DNA from: an uncultured Collinsella sp.
Lineage (GTDB): Bacteria > Actinomycetota > Coriobacteriia > Coriobacteriales > Coriobacteriaceae
DNA: 9,374 nucleotides
Reading direction: 5' to 3'
Assembly: GCA_900544465.1 (NCBI GenBank)
Contig: UQVT01000064.1
Coordinates: 1-9,374 of the forward strand
Positions 5,682 to 9,374 of this stretch are shown here, piece by piece. Every line of letters begins with the position of its first letter. The stretch's first letter is position 1. The notes under the pieces were generated by a model. That model made no database searches. It was not told the origin of the DNA and saw only the letters and a program-made list of their open reading frames with translations. The translations under genes and the position numbers were made by a program.

Positions 5682-7118
5682 ATGAAGACCATCAAGCTTG
5701 CTCCCGGTGAGCGCCTCGTTACCAACCAGCTCAACCGCAAGGGCGTGCTGCCGCAAAACATCGTCGACGCCGCCCGCGATATCGTGGCCAACGTGCGCGC
5801 CAATGGCGATGCCGCGGTGCGCGACTACTGTCAGCGTTTTGACGGCGTTGAACTGCAGAGCTTCCGTTTGCCGCAAGAGCAGATCGATGCCGCGCTCGAA
5901 GGCCTTGATCCCGCCTTTGTCGCGGCGCTCGAAAAGGCTGCACGCCAGATTCGCGAGTTCCACCAGCGCGAGGTCGAGCAGAGCTGGTTTACCACGCGTG
6001 CGGACGGCACCATGCTCGGCGTTAAGGCGACCCCGCTCGCGGCGGCCGGCATCTATGTGCCGGGCGGTCGCGCGCAGTACCCTTCCACCGTGCTTATGAA
6101 CGCCATTCCCGCCAAGGTGGCCGGCGTCAAACGCGTGGTTATGGTGACCCCGCCGCAAAAGGATGGACTGATTAGCCCGTATACGCTCGCGGCCGCTAAA
6201 CTCGGCGGCGTGGACGAGATCTATATGGTGGGCGGCGCCCAGGCCGTGGCCGCACTGGCGTACGGTACCGAGACCATTCCGCGCGTCGACAAAATCACCG
6301 GCCCGGGCAACGCCTTTGTCGCCGCTGCCAAGCAGATTGTCTCGGGCGACGTGGGTATCGACATGGTCGCCGGTCCCTCCGAGGTCTGCGTGCTGGCCGA
6401 TGCCACGGCCAAGCCTATGGTGGTCGCGGCCGACCTGATGGCTCAGGCCGAGCACGATCCGCTGGCAGCCTGCTATCTGGTGACCTGCGATGAGCAGTTT
6501 GCGCGCGAGGTCGAGGCCGGCATCGATATCCTGGTCGCGCAGTCGCCGCGTGCCGAGATCACGCGTGCCTCGCTCGACAATGAGGGCACCATCGTGGTGG
6601 CCGCCGATATGGCTGCCGCCGTCGAGGCGGTGAACACCGTGGCGCCCGAGCACCTGGAGCTGCACTGCAAGGATGCGATGGGTCTGCTCGGCGGCATTCG
6701 CAACGCCGGCGCCATCTTTGTGGGCGCTTGGAGCTCCGAGCCGCTCGGCGATTATGTTGCCGGCCCCAACCACACGCTGCCGACCGGCGGCACGGCCATG
6801 TTCTCCAACCCGCTTTCGGTGGAGGAGTTCGTCAAGCGCTCGAGTGTCATTTGCTATACACCCGAGGGCCTGCTCTCGGACGCTCCCGCTACGCAGCGCC
6901 TGGCCGAGGCCGAGGGCCTGTGGGCGCACGCGCTTTCGGCCGCTCTGCGCCGCCGCGTGCTGGAGCAGGGCGAGGATGCCGTGAGCGCCGCGTCGCTGGC
7001 CGCGGCCGACCTGACCAAGGTCGCCTGGCCGGGCGACGCCGTGGCGACGGTTGCCGAGGGTGTGGACCTGGTGGCTGCAAGTGCGGATGGCGCTGGTCCG
7101 ACTGGCGAGGAGGCCTAA
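5682..7118 (+). CDS. hisD: Histidinol dehydrogenase
   Basis: This 478-residue zinc enzyme performs the last two steps of histidine synthesis in the cytosol, oxidising L-histidinol to L-histidine with two NAD+. Family features in order: GIYVPGGRAQYPST (123-136), GGAQAVAALAYGT (184-196), KITGPGN (204-210), AGPSEV (230-235), AQAEHDP (254-260), APEHLEL (321-327) and GDYVAGPNHTLPT (356-368). Expected zinc ligands are Gln255, His258, Asp357 and His416; Glu323 and His324 match the catalytic pair. AGGGG (5669-5673) lies 8 bases before the ATG. The catalytic part ends near residue 430 as usual (E. coli HisD is about 434); the remaining 48 residues form an Ala/Asp-rich extension of unknown role. Its last codons carry the ribosome binding site of hisC. 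Confidence 0.96.
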   Translation: MKTIKLAPGERLVTNQLNRKGVLPQNIVDAARDIVANVRANGDAAVRDYCQRFDGVELQSFRLPQEQIDAALEGLDPAFVAALEKAARQIREFHQREVEQSWFTTRADGTMLGVKATPLAAAGIYVPGGRAQYPSTVLMNAIPAKVAGVKRVVMVTPPQKDGLISPYTLAAAKLGGVDEIYMVGGAQAVAALAYGTETIPRVDKITGPGNAFVAAAKQIVSGDVGIDMVAGPSEVCVLADATAKPMVVAADLMAQAEHDPLAACYLVTCDEQFAREVEAGIDILVAQSPRAEITRASLDNEGTIVVAADMAAAVEAVNTVAPEHLELHCKDAMGLLGGIRNAGAIFVGAWSSEPLGDYVAGPNHTLPTGGTAMFSNPLSVEEFVKRSSVICYTPEGLLSDAPATQRLAEAEGLWAHALSAALRRRVLEQGEDAVSAASLAAADLTKVAWPGDAVATVAEGVDLVAASADGAGPTGEEA

Positions 7119-7119
7119 C

Positions 7120-8220
7120 ATGGCTGAACTCACGCCCCGCATGAAGGAGCTCGTCCAGCCCTACTTGGCCGGCATTGAGCCCTACGATCCCAACTTTACG
7201 CCCACGCGCATCAACCTTTCGGCCAACGAGAACACCTATTCCGTGCCCGCTGGCGTGCGCGAGGCGATCGACGCGGCCTTGGCTGCCACACCGCTCAACC
7301 GCTATCCCGATCCCATGTCCAACGAGCTGCGCGACGAGCTGGCTGCTTGGCATGGCGTGACGCGCGAGAATACTTGCGTGGGAAACGGCGGCGACGAGCT
7401 GCTCTATAACTACCTGCTGGCGTTTGGCGGCGCGGGGCGGACCCTGCTCAACTGCCCGCCGTGCTTTAGCGAGTATGCGTTCTTTGCGTCGCTTTGTCAG
7501 ACTGAGGTGCGCGATGTGTGGCGCGACCCGGCGACCTTTGAGCTCGACCAGGCGGCGGTGCTTGCGGCGGCTCCCGAGTGCAATCTGGCGATAGTGACCT
7601 CGCCCAACAACCCCACGGGCGACGTGGCACCGCTCGACTTTGTCGCGGCCCTGTGCGATGCGTGCCCCGGCATGGTCATGGTCGACGAGGCCTACGTTGA
7701 GTTTGCGGACGATTCGTTTGGCGCGGCTACCACGGCGCAGGGGCTTATCGCCGAGCATCCCAACCTGGTGATTCTGCATACGCTGTCCAAGGCGTTTGGC
7801 GCCGCCGGCACGCGTCTGGGCTATGTGATCGCGGCGCCCGAGGTCATCGATGCGTTTGCGGCGATTCGCCAGATCTACTCGGTTAACGTGCTGAGCCAGG
7901 CCGCCGCGCTTGCCTGCGTGCGTGCCCGCGATGCCTACGCACCCGTGGTGGCACAGGTTGCATCCGAGCGGGAGCGCGAACTGTGTGCCCTGCACGCAAT
8001 GGCTGCCGAGGGTCTGCCCGTGGAGGCGTGGCCGAGCGCGGCGAACTTTGTGCTCGTGCGCACGCCGCATGCCACGCACGTGCGCGAGCGTCTGCGCGAC
8101 GAGTATTCGATTTTGGTGCGCGACTTTAGCTACGCGCCGGGGCTCGCGGACTGCCTACGCATTACCGTGGGTACCCCGCAGGAAAACGACGAGGTGCTGG
8201 CTGCGTTTGCCGTGCTGGTT
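7120..8220 (+). CDS. hisC: Histidinol-phosphate aminotransferase (3' end lost in a junction, no stop codon)
   Basis: The ATG is one base after the hisD stop, with AGGAGG (7108-7113) 6 bases upstream, so the two are translationally coupled. The product is a cytosolic PLP-dependent aminotransferase converting imidazole-acetol phosphate to histidinol phosphate. Visible family features: NLSANEN (32-38), NRYPDP (60-65), VGNGGDELLYN (87-97), SPNNPTG (161-167), VDEAYVEF (188-195), HTLSKAFGAAGTRLGY with the PLP lysine at Lys224, and LRITVGTP near 347-354. All of the expected fold (about 350-360 residues) is present up to about residue 366. Instead of stopping, the frame runs on into foreign-looking sequence at about 8221. 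The true stop is not in the window; probably only a few C-terminal residues are missing or replaced. Confidence 0.93.
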
Positions 8221-8235
8221 GGATTTTTCAGCAAT
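8205..8235. other. Probable chimeric junction between two genomes
   Basis: Upstream of here hisC uses no AGG/AGA among its roughly 21 arginine codons; downstream, 12 of 24 arginine codons are AGG/AGA, and AAA lysine and GGA glycine become common. By hand count, 8041-8100 is 42/60 G+C and 9121-9180 is 18/60. The protein switches from the end of an aminotransferase to the interior of a membrane sensor protein with no linker and no stop. No repeat, insertion sequence or recombination site is visible at the switch. The exact base cannot be set; the switch lies near 8215-8225. An assembly chimera is the simplest explanation. Confidence 0.8.
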
Positions 8236-9374
8236 ACGGTAGCTTTTGAGCGGATGATGGGAAAGATTGTGGAGCGGTATGTGTCAGACAATAACTATGA
8301 GCTGGCTTCCCACATTTCCTACCGTCTGAAGACGGGACAGGAGTTTATCAAGGATCTGGCAGATTCGCTGAGCAGGATGCCGGAGTTTCTGATGACAGAG
8401 GATCTGCTGTCCAGGAAAGAGGAGGCTACGGAGCTGGACGGCATCTGTGTGGTTTCCAGGGAAAACGGTTTTTTCCCCGAGGCGGAGGAGACCGAGGAGC
8501 TGGAGACGTGGCTTTCCGCTCATCCGGAGGCCTGGGAGGAGCCGCAGATTTCCTATATCAAGGATCAGCTGATGCTTTTTACCGCGCCTGTGGTGAAGGA
8601 GGGGCAGGCGGCTTCTCTTGTCATAGGAATGCAGAGCTATCAGGGCATCCAAAGGCTGGTGAGCCAGGCCGACTACCAGAATCAGGGCATCAGCGTTCTC
8701 ATGGACGGAAAAACAGGCGAGCGGATTATAAGGAAAAGAGGAAGCGAGTCCGCCATAACGGACGAGGAGTGGGAGGAGCTTAAGGAGATATTAAAGCACA
8801 GGGATATGCCCTACGGGATCGATAAGCAGACGCTTTCCTCGGGACGCCAGGTATTTATTTCCGCCTATAAGGTGGAGGGGACAGACTGGGAGCAGGCGGC
8901 CATTATTCCGTCGGATTTTCTGATGTCTCAGATTGAACGGTACATGGATATCTACTCCGTCTTTACCTTTACGGTTATGATTCTGTTTATGTTCCTGATC
9001 CGTCATCTCCTGAAGGAGAATCAGAGAAAGGAACAGCTGTTTCTCACAGATCCGCTCACAGGCGGCTGGAACAGGGAGGGCTTTTTAAAACAGTGTGAAG
9101 AAGTCATAGATAATCGAAATTTCAAAGAATACGCGATTGTTTACTTAAATGTGATCGATTTCAGAATTATTAATGAGAGCTGGGGCGAGGAGGATGGAAA
9201 CAGGACGCTGCAGTTTATTTTTCATCAGTTTCAGAAGGATTTGAAGCAGAAGGGAGAGCTGGTCAGCCGGAGCAGCATGGATCATTTCTTCCTGCTTCTT
9301 CGGGAAACTGACAGGAACCGTCTGAACAGCCGCATGGAGGAAGCGATTCAAGAGATGAACGAGGTGATCGGACA
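8221..9374 (+). CDS. Membrane sensor protein with degenerate GGDEF domain (both ends missing)
   Basis: The reading frame stays open from the junction to the window end (384 codons and 2 bases, in frame with hisC). Residues are counted from the hisC start. About 370-607 is a soluble, Glu/Lys-rich region likely to be an extracytoplasmic sensor. A single membrane helix follows (about 612-631, SVFTFTVMILFMFLI core). A GGDEF-type domain begins at TDPLTGGWNREGF (643-655). The metal-binding segment reads YLNVIDFRIINE where active enzymes have DxD, and the GGDEF motif is SMDHF (719-723). Both changes argue against cyclic-di-GMP synthesis; such domains often precede an EAL domain, which would lie beyond the window. 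A first membrane helix expected before the sensor was cut by the junction. Codon use suggests a Clostridia/Lachnospiraceae source. Confidence 0.72.

Noticed and set aside
5586..7142. A 518-codon open frame on the minus strand opposite hisD
   Set aside because: It is a shadow of a GC-rich gene: the + strand frame carries all HisD catalytic motifs, while the antisense product has no recognisable domain and an Arg/His/Gly-rich composition.
6889..8079. A 396-codon minus-strand frame spanning hisD and hisC
   Set aside because: It crosses two well-supported + strand genes and has an Arg/His/Pro-rich low-complexity product, typical of antisense frames in high-GC DNA.
7120..9374. A genuine HisC-GGDEF fusion as a new signalling system
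   Set aside because: The codon and base composition change abruptly at the joint, the partner lacks its N-terminus and no stop or linker is present. It is treated as a probable chimera and listed as a finding only because read evidence could overturn this.

Overview
Most of the window (1 to about 8220) reads as high-GC, gene-dense actinobacterial DNA, most likely from a gut Coriobacteriia of the Collinsella type. This is an inference from GC-rich codon use (arginine almost always CGC/CGT, lysine mostly AAG), the short-form histidine pathway architecture and the mannose-family PTS content. All recognised genes are on the + strand. From about 8221 to the end, the DNA has a different character (AGG/AGA arginines, AAA, GGA, AT-rich stretches) and encodes a Clostridia/Lachnospiraceae-like membrane signalling protein. 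It is joined in frame to the end of hisC, and the most economical reading is a chimeric junction (assembly artefact).

Region 1 (1-3690) is a sugar-acquisition locus: the C-terminus of a SIS-domain sugar-phosphate deglycase/isomerase resembling FrlB, a complete mannose-family PTS permease (EIIA, EIIB, EIIC, EIID), and a TIM-barrel epimerase resembling FrlC. The combination points to uptake and phosphorylation of an Amadori compound (fructoselysine, glucoselysine or a relative). The FrlC-like enzyme would handle a C3 epimer, and the FrlB-like enzyme would split the phosphorylated conjugate into a sugar phosphate and an amine or amino acid. Two strong hairpins followed by T runs bracket the EIIABCD block, with almost no room for promoters after them, so they may tune expression within one operon.

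Region 2 (3691 to about 8220) is the start of a histidine biosynthesis operon: one 571-residue protein that joins HisZ (the histidyl-tRNA-synthetase-like regulatory subunit) to short-form HisG (ATP phosphoribosyltransferase), then hisD, then hisC, which starts one base after the hisD stop. HisZ-HisG performs the first, feedback-controlled step, HisD the last two oxidations and HisC the transamination.

Region 3 (about 8221-9374) is a fragment of an extracytoplasmic-sensor, transmembrane, GGDEF-type protein whose GGDEF core is degenerate. Its true N-terminus is missing and its C-terminus runs off the window. No tRNA, rRNA, CRISPR array, insertion sequence or phage gene was seen.
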